Below the pieces are notes generated by a model that ran no database searches, had not been told where the DNA came from, and worked only from the letters and a program-made list of their open reading frames with translations. A stretch of DNA of 64,000 nucleotides from Symsagittifera roscoffensis (lineage: Eukaryota > Xenacoelomorpha > Acoela > Convolutidae): the NCBI RefSeq assembly GCF_963678635.1, contig NC_087068.1:1610001-1674000 (forward strand), in the 5' to 3' direction. The position numbers were made by a program, and so were the translations under genes. Shown piece by piece: positions 55,601-61,290 of the stretch. Position 1 is the stretch's first letter. Each line of letters opens with the position of its first letter.

Positions 55601-58092
55601 CACATAGAAATCGTTTTGTCTATGGACGATAGCGTTTGATGAATGGAAGTGGAAGGATTTATTGCTGGGCGTGGAACTTCATCAAAAACCTGCTCATACA
55701 AGAGAACGATTTTTGTCGGCGCAGAGAAAGAGATTCTTCTGTGCACTCGAACGTGGAATGACCTCGCACTCGCCCATCTCGTACATAAAAGTGTAGAATG
55801 AAAATACAACCATCCAACCGCACCACACCACGGTGGCTTGTCGGAACAGCTTGTACATAGTTGCAAGATAGTCTTCTACTCGATCCTCAAGCTAATAAAA
55901 TTACTGATGAAGTCCTTTAGGAAATTTTGTCTTTTGGTACAGTACTTGAATGCGCGTCCTCTCACATTGTTAGCAGTGATTCAAATGAATTTTAGACACT
56001 TGCTCGCAACCATTTCTTAGTGGGAAAGCGTTTTTTGAGTTTTCCTTCCGACGCAACACGCGCCGAGCACGATCTCAAGTCCGGACATCTTGTTTGAATC
56101 GTTTGGGGTAGTACCCCTAGCATCAGGAGATTTAAGACGTCCGCTCCTTGTGGCCTCGAGGATGTTTCTGATTAAAAAACGAACGTACCCTTAACTATAA
56201 AGGCACTAAAATAAAGACAGAGAAGCCGCATTGGCCGAGAGGTTAACGCAACTTCGCATACGTTTGAATTAAATATATAAAACTTCCTTCGGCGTGGGTT
56301 CGAGGCACTCTTGGTCTATTTATTGTTTCTACGAAATGATTTTGTAGAAATAAGTTCAAAAACCGTGAAAACAAAAGAATTCGAACTTGTCTGACTTCAA
56401 AAAGACAGGTTATTAATTGCGAAAGTTCGTGTTTGCTGTCAATTATTGCTGCTAAAATTCGTGTTTGCTGAGGGGGAGCAGCAAAACATAGTTTGAGCGA
56501 CGAGACACTATTTTTTTGTAAAACTGCTTTGCTTTGTGTTGTCAGGCAAATCTGGGGCGGATGAGATAGACGACCCTGACCTGAAGATGTTGAATGATGA
56601 ACACCAGGCGCAGATACAGAAGCTAAGAGCTCAGATGAACGACGAGGTATGGCTAAGAAATTAAAAAATTAGATTTTGCGCTTGGCTGGATTAAAATGAC
56701 AAACTTTACAGAAATGGTACTTGAAACCTTTGATGATTTTTTTCTATAATGCAAGGAGGCGTCTTATTTTTCCACAAGTATCGAAATTTTTTTTTGAGGG
56801 GGAAAGTTCGAGAAAACATCAAAAGCATGTAGCAAATTTAACGATATAGAATTAGCGTTTATTGACCTTCACCTTTTGAACCATTTAAATACTAGCTAAA
56901 TTTAATTCCTAGCAATCAGTATTATTCAAAACTATCAAAGACGCTATATCAGTTTGAGTTGGTATAAAAACTGTGACATAGTTAGCTAAAATTAGTTTTA
57001 CTTTGATGTTTTTTAACACTTTTTGATATTTATATTTTTCACCACGAAAGAAGACATTCACGATTTTGCGGCAGTGTTGGTTAATTCCACTTGGTTCTTT
57101 TTTGCTGACTTAAGATGATATTGCCATCGATTCAGCATTAGCTTAGGAAAAATATTTTCGTTGACACACCTGTGATTTTTATCAGATTAAGAAGGGTGAG
57201 CGTGCTCAGCGGGAGAGAGACGACACTCTTCAGCTAGTGGAGAGACTTAAGAGTGAAATGCAGGCTCAGAAACAGAAGTTCGCCAGGGAAAAGGCAGAGG
57301 TAAACATGACCGTCTCTTCAACCGAACCTTCTCTTTTTTATACGTTTGAATTTCAATTTCTTGACCAAGTTAATATCCTCGCCCAATTTCCTTCTTAGTG
57401 GTTAAAGTGTACTGGAATATCCAATTGGTATAAGATAAGGAGCGCTAAATGAAACTCTTATATGCTTAGATCTAAAAATTGTCAAATTATCAGACTTTAC
57501 AACCCGTATAAATCAGGGGCGGATCTAGGATTTTCTCGAGGGGGGGGGGGGGGGGAGGGTTGTGTATTCAAAAAAAAAATTGAAATTTTTTTCCTCGACT
57601 TTTTTTTAGGTCCACCAAATTGATTTTCCGAGCTCTCCCAAAGCTTTAAAAAGACCCTGTTGCGGCCAAGTTTGCTGCGCTGCAGGCAAAACTTTGAAAA
57701 AAAAACAGTCCAAAAAAGGCGCGCTTCCCACTCAAATTTATTCCATATAGGCGCCTAAGGCGCCTCAGAAAAATCTTGGGATCTTCGTCAGCCAAAAATG
57801 AATATCTCAAAATAGTACAAAAGGCGGACCCTTTGGGTCGGCAGGGGGCCGAATCCCTGAAAAAAGGAGCGTCCGCCCCCCTAAATCCACCCCTGGTATA
57901 AATGCAGCTAGTTCTAAGAATGTGTAAATTGATGTTTTCGAATCAAAACTCAATATCAAGTTTGAATAAATTACTTTAATAAATATAACAAGGGTGTTTG
58001 TACCTTTATAGCTGGAGGCAGGCCAGGCGGCTCTGATGGGTTATGACCAGGAAGTGAAAGAGTTCCAGAAGAGCACCCAGAATGCCTCCTGA
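25530..58092 (+). CDS. Khc-like: Kinesin-1-like heavy chain, 18 coding exons, 873 aa
   Basis: Join of 18 exons: 25530-25629, 32412-32543, 40668-40757, 40977-41152, 41438-41581, 42126-42341, 42754-43003, 44917-45051, 45321-45415, 49814-50035, 50251-50417, 50776-50923, 51128-51232, 51831-52001, 52293-52467, 56546-56646, 57186-57299, 58012-58092. It is a plus-end-directed ATP-driven microtubule motor by family. Motor domain at residues ~1-330: VVCRIRPIN at 9-17, P-loop GQTASGKT at 87-94, switch [10 protein letters not shown] at 198-206, switch II DLAGSE at 229-234, [12 protein letters not shown] and VICCSP. A Gly/Lys/Glu-rich insert follows at ~370-500, then coiled coil to the end. Compared with typical kinesin-1 (~960 aa) it is short, and I see no IAK autoinhibitory motif. 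An in-frame TAG precedes the ATG. Later tail exons rest on splice phase and coiled-coil character. Confidence 0.92.
25749..26259 (+). mobile_element. hAT-type MITE, family B (CAGGGGCGGATCTAGG ends), copy 1
   Basis: Inverted ends CAGGGGCGGATCTAGGATTT and CTCCCTAAATCCGCCCCTG. The interior shares TTTCCCGAGCTCTCCCAAAG with copy 4. A family A MITE (25824-26021) is inserted in it. The flanks GTCCTACC and TTACCACC match weakly. Lies in kinesin intron 1. Confidence 0.82.
25824..26021 (+). mobile_element. hAT-type MITE nested in family B copy 1
   Basis: Ends GGCTCTTTTCCAGTTTCCC and GGGGACTGGAAAAGAGCC. The flanks CCAATTTG and CAAAATTG agree at six of eight positions. Family B copy 4 at 57616 shows the uninterrupted site CACCAAATTGATTTTCC, confirming a nested insertion. 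Confidence 0.82.
26335..26415 (+). mobile_element. hAT-type MITE, family A, terminal fragment
   Basis: GGCTCTTTTCCAGTCCCCCC start followed by about 60 bp, then another element at 26418. No matching right end. Confidence 0.5.
26418..26640 (-). mobile_element. hAT-type MITE, family A, reverse
   Basis: Ends GGCTCTTTTTTAGTCCCCCC and GGGGGGAGTGGAAAAGAGCC. Reversed core ACATCACGCATTTAGCCGTA. The flanks AATAAACT and AATAAGCT form an 8-bp duplication with one mismatch. Confidence 0.82.
27349..27535 (+). repeat. Tandem duplication, period 89 bp
   Basis: TTTTCATTCGCCATTTTTCT begins at 27349 and again at 27438. The units are nearly identical through GCTAAACGGATTTT. Intronic, no coding sense. Confidence 0.85.
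27970..28035 (+). repeat. Three copies of a 20-bp motif
   Basis: GGCCGACCTTCTTTATGGAA at 27970 and 27990, and a one-base variant at 28016. Short intronic tandem array. Confidence 0.85.
28051..28472 (+). repeat. Tandem duplication, period 216 bp
   Basis: Units start GATAGAACAAAACACAGTCG at 28051 and 28267 and are almost identical through AATTAATGTTATGAATG. The duplication abuts the left arm of the fold-back element. Confidence 0.9.
28603..29064 (+). mobile_element. MITE-like unit in the left fold-back arm
   Basis: 462 bp with inverted ends GGACATCAAGCCGACGGGAC and, reversed, GGACAACGGGCCGACGAGAC. Each end is followed by repeats of ACTTCAAGCCGAA. The mirrored unit is in the other arm at about 30598-31040. 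Confidence 0.7.
30598..31040 (-). mobile_element. MITE-like unit in the right fold-back arm
   Basis: Mirror of 28603-29064: GACAACAGGCCGACGGGACT at left, then AAGCCGAAGGGACTTCAGGC, and GTCAGCTTGATGTC at the right end. Diverged from the left unit by small indels. Confidence 0.68.
31568..32049 (+). mobile_element. hAT-type MITE, family B, copy 2
   Basis: Ends CAGGGGCGGATTTAAAGGGG and AAATCCTAGATCCGCCCCTG. It is flanked by ACACGTAT and ACTCGTAT, an 8-bp duplication with one mismatch. The interior includes GCCGACCCAAAGGGTCTCCC. It ends about 360 bp before kinesin exon 2. Confidence 0.86.
32412..32543 (+). CDS. Khc-like: Kinesin exon 2
   Basis: Acceptor TGTACAG, donor GTGAGC. It encodes [20 protein letters not shown] and [19 protein letters not shown], the region just before the P-loop (FDxV.....TQEEVF in kinesin-1). 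Phases 1 in and 1 out. Confidence 0.93.
32600..33988. other. Kinesin intron 2, left part
   Basis: AT-rich sequence with no gene. 32940-33060 holds short variants of GTATGACAAGCATTTTTCCA, also seen near 22960, 31720 and 60600, a dispersed unidentified repeat. Confidence 0.5.
33989..34198 (+). mobile_element. Ty3/gypsy 5' LTR
   Basis: 210 bp from TGTGGTAGTGTGTTG to TTATAACA. It matches the 3' LTR at 39608-39894 through TTGAGGACATAAGGTTGAAA and TTTTCAGATAGAACTTAGGG but lacks about 77 bp present there. It is followed immediately by TGGCGCAGCCAGCAG, a position and sequence typical of a primer-binding site. Confidence 0.82.
34800..35168 (+). pseudogene. Gypsy gag C terminus with disrupted zinc knuckle
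   Basis: Frame with basic residues, then CYFCGKRF and, after an insertion, [10 protein letters not shown] retroviral-type CCHC knuckle seems to be split by about 20 extra residues. The nucleocapsid role is known for the family. Confidence 0.65.
35560..36300 (+). pseudogene. Gypsy reverse transcriptase, broken
   Basis: Frame pieces [52 protein letters not shown] and [17 protein letters not shown], then FSDAILMV in place of the YxDD-type region. These correspond to RT blocks 1-5 of gypsy pol (a D-A-K-P-M-N motif, F-G-L-P-like YGITYMP). Several stops. Confidence 0.78.
36300..36700 (+). pseudogene. Gypsy RNase H region, broken
   Basis: Pieces [20 protein letters not shown] and SRSPKIE match the end of the gypsy RNase H domain (I.HIxGxxxxxADxLSR). 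Upstream, [17 protein letters not shown]-like text fits the RT-RNase H connection. Confidence 0.75.
37740..38620 (+). pseudogene. Gypsy integrase, broken
   Basis: [14 protein letters not shown], then [19 protein letters not shown], give the HHCC zinc-binding domain (H-x4-H..C-x2-C). Further on, [17 protein letters not shown] fits the first Asp of the DDE core. Frameshifts and stops follow. Confidence 0.78.
39608..39894 (+). mobile_element. Ty3/gypsy 3' LTR
   Basis: 287 bp from TGTGGTGGATGTCTGATG to GGGAATATCACA. Longer than the 5' LTR because of an internal segment around 39735-39815. Confidence 0.82.
39895..40667. other. Kinesin intron 2, right part, no gene
   Basis: T-rich sequence ending in the exon 3 acceptor. 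A 166-codon open frame (40094-40594) is hydrophobic only because of poly-T content and has no domain, so I do not annotate it as a gene. Confidence 0.6.
40668..40757 (+). CDS. Khc-like: Kinesin exon 3: P-loop
   Basis: Acceptor TTTCAG, donor GTGAGT. It encodes [20 protein letters not shown], carrying the ATP-binding Walker A motif GQTASGKT. The preceding 8.1-kb intron carries a gypsy element. Confidence 0.96.
40977..41152 (+). CDS. Khc-like: Kinesin exon 4
   Basis: Acceptor TGTTAG, donor GTGAGA. It encodes [10 protein letters not shown], then [15 protein letters not shown] and [13 protein letters not shown]. YFEIYxEKxxDLL and VHExxxxPYVKG are kinesin-1 signatures. Ends in phase 0. Confidence 0.95.
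41438..41581 (+). CDS. Khc-like: Kinesin exon 5: switch I
   Basis: Acceptor CCGTAG, donor GTCAGC. 48 codons encoding [14 protein letters not shown] and [29 protein letters not shown] is switch I, which senses the ATP gamma-phosphate. Confidence 0.96.
42126..42341 (+). CDS. Khc-like: Kinesin exon 6: switch II
   Basis: Acceptor TTTAG, donor GTGAAA. 72 codons with [20 protein letters not shown], then [20 protein letters not shown] and [14 protein letters not shown]. These are switch II and the microtubule-binding helix regions. Confidence 0.96.
42754..43003 (+). CDS. Khc-like: Kinesin exon 7: end of motor, neck linker and neck
   Basis: Acceptor CTGCAG, donor GTAAAG. It encodes [34 protein letters not shown] and [11 protein letters not shown]. 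FGQRxKTIKN and (E)xWxxxY are the kinesin-1 neck-linker and neck region. Ends in phase 1. Confidence 0.94.
43190..43340 (+). repeat. Trinucleotide-rich imperfect repeat (ATC/ATA)
   Basis: Runs such as CATAATAATCACCATAACCA and ATAATAATCATCAAAGTATT in kinesin intron 7. Simple-sequence DNA. Confidence 0.75.
44200..44905 (+). repeat. Dispersed repeat related to 6520-7245, two tandem ends
   Basis: The boundary motif occurs twice: GGTCGGAACATTCTGTGCTA at 44295 and GGTTGGAACATTCTATGCTA at 44850, each followed by GCAACTGG or GTAACTGGCTATCC as at 7200. The second ends 12 bp before the acceptor of kinesin exon 8, so the repeat supplies sequence next to the splice site. Confidence 0.6.
44917..45051 (+). 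CDS. Khc-like: Kinesin exon 8: start of acidic/glycine-rich insert
   Basis: Acceptor GTGCAG. It encodes [20 protein letters not shown] and an Asp/Gly run with seven consecutive Gly. The donor is a weak GTTAGA at 45052; reading on gives a stop one codon later. Phase 1 out is required by exon 9. Confidence 0.78.
45321..45415 (+). CDS. Khc-like: Kinesin exon 9: Lys/Glu-rich insert
   Basis: Acceptor AATTTCAG (start 45321) or CTGCAG (start 45327). Both keep phase, differing by two residues. It encodes [20 protein letters not shown] and [10 protein letters not shown]. Donor GTGAGT. Low-complexity charged sequence. Confidence 0.75.
46000..46740 (+). repeat. SINE-like copy 3 split by an inserted element
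   Basis: The left part (GAAAATTGCATAGCATCTGT, TTCTTTGGCTGAG, ATTTCGAGACTTATT) and right part (TTGCACTTTAAAGAGCTGC, CTCGAAAGTGTTTGCGAAGG) match the 6040 copy in order. About 540 bp (46128-46665) interrupts them, opening with TTCCGACTTTCGTTACGAAA and closing near GCAGTCGGAACATTCAGGGC. Confidence 0.62.
46128..46665 (+). mobile_element. Unidentified ~540-bp insertion with a terminal palindrome
   Basis: Starts with the palindromic ACTTTCGTTACGAAAGT set inside TTCCG...CGGAA and ends with GCAGTCGGAACATTCAGGG. The element at about 46860-49075 has related ends (GGAATATTTGTTCGCTG; GGCAGTCGGAACATTCAGGG). No class assigned. Confidence 0.5.
46860..49075 (-). mobile_element. Degenerate element carrying a hAT transposase relic
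   Basis: Left sequence TTTTTAACTAGTTATTTTTG resembles the 46.2-kb insertion, and the right end GCAGTCGGAACATTCAGGG is shared with it. Inside, the - strand encodes a hAT transposase relic. The ends suggest that the 540-bp insertion is a deletion derivative, though I could not define inverted repeats. Confidence 0.5.
47180..48460 (-). pseudogene. hAT-superfamily transposase relic
   Basis: The - strand frame at 48459-48172 reads [20 protein letters not shown] and [31 protein letters not shown] is the hAT catalytic-domain start in a metazoan subfamily. Downstream, across stops, pieces like [15 protein letters not shown] and the RNVTRWSS motif near 47830 follow in hAT order. The + strand frame 47363-47665 is its shadow. 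Inactive. Confidence 0.72.
49076..49813. other. End of kinesin intron 9, no gene
   Basis: AT-rich. A further boundary-type motif GCGGTCGGAACATTATGGCT lies at 49709. Nothing coding recognised. Confidence 0.5.
49814..50035 (+). CDS. Khc-like: Kinesin exon 10: charged and glycine insert, return to kinesin homology
   Basis: Acceptor TTTACAG, donor GTGGGT. 74 codons: [20 protein letters not shown], then Glu/Gly runs, then [26 protein letters not shown] is found in animal kinesin-1 just after the neck coil, so the preceding ~130 residues look like an insertion. Confidence 0.85.
50251..50417 (+). CDS. Khc-like: Kinesin exon 11: stalk coiled coil
   Basis: Acceptor CAACAG, donor [26 protein letters not shown] and [11 protein letters not shown] resemble the KLxKQLDxKDxEIxxxxxLxExLKxQM stretch of kinesin-1 coil 1. 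Phase 2 out. Confidence 0.9.
50776..50923 (+). CDS. Khc-like: Kinesin exon 12: coiled coil
   Basis: Acceptor TCATAG, donor GTAGGC. It encodes [20 protein letters not shown] and a Lys/Glu-rich heptad stretch ending in DSKQ. Phases 2 in and 0 out. Confidence 0.87.
51128..51232 (+). CDS. Khc-like: Kinesin exon 13: coiled coil
   Basis: Acceptor [27 protein letters not shown] and then [13 protein letters not shown], similar to the LLKDLAEIG position in kinesin-1. Donor GTTGTT at 51233 is weak; reading on adds unrelated residues. Confidence 0.8.
51459..51681 (+). mobile_element. hAT-type MITE, family B, copy 3
   Basis: 223 bp with ends CAGGGGCGGATCTAGGATTT and CCCCTAAATCCGCCCCTG. The flanks ATCGTAAC and ATCCTAAC match at seven of eight bases. 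In kinesin intron 13, 150 bp before exon 14. Confidence 0.88.
51831..52001 (+). CDS. Khc-like: Kinesin exon 14
   Basis: Acceptor TTGCAG, donor GTACGC. 57 codons: [20 protein letters not shown] and [20 protein letters not shown], then REMEEEIR. It corresponds by position to the break between kinesin-1 coils. Confidence 0.85.
52293..52467 (+). CDS. Khc-like: Kinesin exon 15: coiled coil with GC donor
   Basis: Acceptor [28 protein letters not shown] and a heptad stretch ending NAQIAAM. The exon must end in phase 1 to join exon 16. The only fitting site is ATGG followed by GCGAGT, a GC-AG intron. Confidence 0.8.
52845..53110 (+). repeat. tRNA-headed SINE-like repeat, second family, copy 1
   Basis: GATTGGTTAACGCAACTACA, then AAAACTTTCTTTCGGAGCGG, a B-box-like GGGTTCAAGGCCC and CTCTCGTCCAA. 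The copy at 56225 has the same layout. The body downstream shares GCTATCAATCATTTCGG-like sequence. Confidence 0.6.
53130..54589. other. Kinesin intron 15, unassigned
   Basis: AT-rich. The frame at 54360-54563 (+) sits just before the BEL/Pao relic and may be part of it, but I recognise no motif in it. Confidence 0.4.
54590..55870 (+). pseudogene. BEL/Pao pol relic (RNase H to integrase), + strand
   Basis: Pieces in order: [40 protein letters not shown] and [16 protein letters not shown] (RNase H); later [48 protein letters not shown] and [14 protein letters not shown] (integrase). The motif order is BEL/Pao. It is in the opposite orientation to the element at 13-21 kb, and no LTRs were found. 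Confidence 0.78.
56222..56480 (+). repeat. tRNA-headed SINE-like repeat, second family, copy 2
   Basis: The head GCCGCATTGGCCGAGAGGTT with AACGC is a good pol III A box. The B-box-like GGGTTCGAGGCAC follows after a longer than normal gap, then TCTTGGTC. Serine/leucine-tRNA-like. Ends upstream of kinesin exon 16. Confidence 0.62.
56546..56646 (+). CDS. Khc-like: Kinesin exon 16: coiled coil
   Basis: Acceptor TTGTCAG, donor GTATGG. GC plus upstream G gives Gly, then [20 protein letters not shown] and [12 protein letters not shown]. In the other frames the exon is stopped. Confidence 0.85.
57186..57299 (+). CDS. Khc-like: Kinesin exon 17: coiled coil
   Basis: Acceptor TTATCAG, donor GTAAAC. 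38 codons: [20 protein letters not shown] and [12 protein letters not shown]. Ends in phase 0. Confidence 0.87.
57514..57895 (+). mobile_element. hAT-type MITE, family B, copy 4, perfect target duplication
   Basis: 382 bp with ends CAGGGGCGGATCTAGGATTT and CCCCTAAATCCACCCCTG. It is flanked by GTATAAAT on both sides (8/8). It contains the empty site for the family A insertion found in copy 1. In kinesin intron 17. Confidence 0.92.
58012..58092 (+). CDS. Khc-like: Kinesin terminal exon
   Basis: Acceptor [27 protein letters not shown], then STQNAS and TGA at 58090-58092. There is no IAK motif or basic tail. Confidence 0.85.
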   Translation: MEAGQAALMGYDQEVKEFQKSTQNAS

Positions 58093-58960
58093 GCAGCCAG
58101 AGATCCAAAGGACACCTCAAACATGGTTTTTTAAGAAAGAAAATTTTTGTCGAGACTGCCGCAGAAAGAAAGCGCTATTATACCATTGGAACAATAAGAA
58201 AACTATTTAAAATTTTAAACTAGAACCTAATGACTTCACTTAAGGAGAACCAAGCTGTAAAATTAGACTGTAAAGATGTTTTCGTGAGAAGAGCTGCTTT
58301 GCATTCTAGGTTTAGACTTAATTCATTCGTACAGAATAAGAACCTGCAATTTCTTGGAGGGAGGGGGGTGGGGGGTCGGTGCTGTATGAAAAGGCACAAG
58401 GCATAGATAAAACAGCATAAATTATCGCCAGCTTAATTAAGCGTTGCCGAGCGCTTTTTGGATTTAATTTTTAGGTGCTATGTCAAACGTTTGTTTTCTA
58501 ACCATGAAACATTTTATTTAGTAGTAGTAGAGTTGATAAAACCTGATTGGTTAATATGAGTTAAGTTTGTTTTGAGTAACCTGAATTTCTATGCTCTTTT
58601 CTTTTATGCCAAAATTAGGGTCCCAAACCTTGTTCAATCTTAATTTTTTTTTGCCGGATTAACTTTTGACTTGATTGTATGTTCACCTCAATTTATGTTT
58701 TCTACCGGAAGGCAAGTTAATATCTCCAAAAACAAAGTTGCAAATGTCACAAAAAACCATGGTTGGATTTGGTTGTTTTCAGTTTTGAGACGCTTTGGAA
58801 AAAAATTTCAATTTTCTCAAAATTATTTCATTTTCAAAAATTGGAACCCCTGAAAAATCCGCCTACTCCTCAGCGTGCCTGTAAATAACCCCAATGTCTC
58901 TTTTCATCTTACCCCATCTTCTATGGCCTTCGAAATTGTCTGTTGGGGAAGTTTTGACCC
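58093..58960 (+). other. Kinesin 3' UTR and downstream sequence
   Basis: No canonical AATAAA close to the stop. AATAAG-type variants lie at about 58191 and 58337. The 3' end cannot be placed. No second gene seen. Confidence 0.4.
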
Positions 58961-58964
58961 ATTT

Positions 58965-60000
58965 TCTTATTTCATATTCTCAAAAATTACACTCTTATAT
59001 TTGAGTTTTTAGGGTCAACTGATAGAAAAAAATGTGTGAAATCCCTCGCATCAGCATTTACGTCTGTATTTTATTCCTCAAAAAATTATGACCATCAGAG
59101 AGTCATAATTTGATTTTTTGGACGTTTTTCTTCAGCATTTTGACTTTTCTCAAAAACTACTATCCGACATCCTAAATTTTGGGCGCATTGGAGAGAACGA
59201 GTTGTGGGAGGTCCTCATCATTAGCGGCTACCCCCCATTTTTTACAAAAAGAGTTATTGTCATCGAAAAAATTATTTAAAAAAAAAATTGCAAATTTTCT
59301 GCAACTTTTTCTTTTTCTAATGGAACGTTTTGATTTTTCTCAAAAATTAACCTCTCAAATCTAAGAATTGATTAAAAAAACAGGTTGTGTGGTGTTCATC
59401 TGCATAATTTTTTGTCTTTTCTAGAAAACTGTGCTCCTAACTCAGACTTAATAGGTTCAGCGGAGCAAATGGGTTGTGGAAGCTCTCCTGCATTAGCAAC
59501 TTAGCCCAACTTTTCTTGCAGAAAAAAATTTTGTCGTTGTTTGAAACAATTTGATTTTTCTTGAAAACCACCATTACAAATCTGAGACTTTTGGTTCAAA
59601 AGAGCGAACGGGTTCTGTGAAATTCCCCTGCATATGCGGCTACGCTCAAATTTGTCACAAAAATAGTGGTCCTCGGAAAAGTTAAACATTTGATTTTTTG
59701 ACCGGTTGTAAAAACATTTTTGTTTTTTTTTTCTCAAAAAATACCATCCCAAAACTTGGTTTTTTGGTGCAATCGAAAAAAATGTTGTAGGAAAATTCCC
59801 AGCCTTAGCAGCAACGCTCAAATTATTTACACAAAAATTAAATGTCCTCAGAAAAGTCTTTTCTTTTTGTTGGACAGTTTTTTGAAACTTTTTTACTTGT
59901 CTCGAAAACTACTGTCCCATATCTAAGTTTTTGGGTTGAATAGAAAGAAAGCGTTGCAAGAATCTCTCTAAATTAGTAGCTATGCCCAATCTTCTTAAAC
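58965..60000 (+). repeat. Diverged tandem repeats of about 170-185 bp
   Basis: The block TTTTCTCAAAAACTAC-ATCC recurs near 58978, 59152, 59338, 59415, 59558, 59732 and 59901. Each is followed by a GGTTGTGGGA-like segment, a CATTAGCGGCTAC-like segment and a run of A. Period about 170-185 bp with strong divergence and some partial units. Satellite-like or decayed transposon array. Confidence 0.7.
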
Positions 60001-60589
60001 AAATACTTTATGTGCAATAGTGCAAACAGAAGAAAAGTGAAAATGTCGGCAAAAATAAAACCAGAAACTATGCTGAACCGGAATCATACAGTTTTATATA
60101 TTAAATCCATGGAAAAAAGGCTTATCATAAAAAATGAAAAGTGTATGATATGCATTTTTTTCACAAACAAAAAAAAATTTGAGGTAAAAAATTTTAATCC
60201 CTTTTTTTGCTGCAAATTTGCTTTTGTGCTAAAATATAACTTTTACGAAAAAAAAAAATTGCATGCAAAAATTGACAATTTTGTGTTAATAACAGAGTCC
60301 AGGATAAGTTTCTCACCCAAAAAACCCAAAAATTACATAAAAATAAGAATAAATTTGTAAAAAAAAAACAGGCTTTTTTTCTCAATCATCATTATTTTCA
60401 AGCTAAAAATTATCTAGCCATATTCAAAAAGGTATCTTTTTTGGTATCTATTTCTATGTGAAAATGCTAATATTAACTTTTATGGCTAAAACCACCAAAT
60501 GCAGTTTATCTGCGGGGTAACTGCAAGTTACTCTCTTGGTTTTCTCATGACAAAAAATCATTGGTTAGTGTTTCGGTTGAAACACGAAA

Positions 60590-60825
60590 TTTCGAAATAA
60601 AATTTTTTTTGAATATTCATTTATGGAAAAATGCTTGTCATACAATTTCATAGTATAGAAAAATGCTTATTATACAATTTCATTTATGACAAAATGCTTA
60701 TTTGGCTATTTTCATACATATACTTTTACTCTTTTACTCTATGAAATTGTATGAAAGAGTATACTAAGCATTTTTTTCATAAATGAAAAGTGTATGACAA
60801 CCTTTTTTTGTCAACCCGGGGAGAC
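60590..60825 (+). repeat. Short repeats ATGCTTGTCATACAATTTCA with a GGTCAACCCGG-type end
   Basis: Alternating direct and inverted copies of TCATACAATTTCAT and GTATGA...AAGCATTTTTT, ending TTGTCAACCCGGGGAGAC. Similar mixtures occur at 22960-23035 and 31720-31812, both ending AGGTCAACCCG. A dispersed, unidentified small element. Confidence 0.6.
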
Positions 60826-60954
60826 AGTCACTGATTCCAGTGATTCTGCTTGAGATGAAGTTATCAAAAACAATTGCAATGGAAATTTTTCGGGTTTTGG
60901 GTGTCGAGAAAAAGCTCAGCTTGGGTGTCGAGTTAGGGTTTTGAGAAAAAAGTC

Positions 60955-61221
60955 AGCTCCACGTCGACCAAAAATCCACTCAGGATACCTAGAAACGCCT
61001 CTTTGCGTCTGCTCTTTTTTCTGTCGCCTTAAAAGTTCTTGTGCAAAACTCACACTTTTGGCCATTTGCACACCATCTGCTTTGACGAGTTTCGGGCAAA
61101 TGCTTTTGTCAACTGGGTCACTGCCTCTGACAACTGGACCCACGCTGTCTCTGGAAAAACAGCTCTGGACTTTGCGCCTGTGTCGGGAAAGAACCCGGAT
61201 ACTGGAATTCCAAAAGAATAG
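60955..61221 (+). other. GC-richer, coding-like patch of unknown origin
   Basis: In one + frame (from about 61036), codons have a host-exon-like third-position bias: FGHLHTICFDEFRANAFVNW, then ALDFAPVSGKNPDTGIPKE and TAG at 61219-61221. The - strand is also open for about 100 codons over the same patch. I cannot assign a family. It could be a terminal exon or a captured gene fragment. Confidence 0.35.
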
Positions 61222-61290
61222 AAATGATCATTTTAAAGGATAATTGTCACGGATACTTGATTCTAAGTTTCGTGGATATTTGCATCCAGA

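Noticed and set aside
55528-55866. 112-codon - strand frame.
   Set aside because: Antisense of the BEL/Pao integrase relic, which is recognisable on the + strand.
58965-60000. CRISPR-like array.
   Set aside because: The repeats are long, diverged and without uniform spacers, and the genome is eukaryotic.
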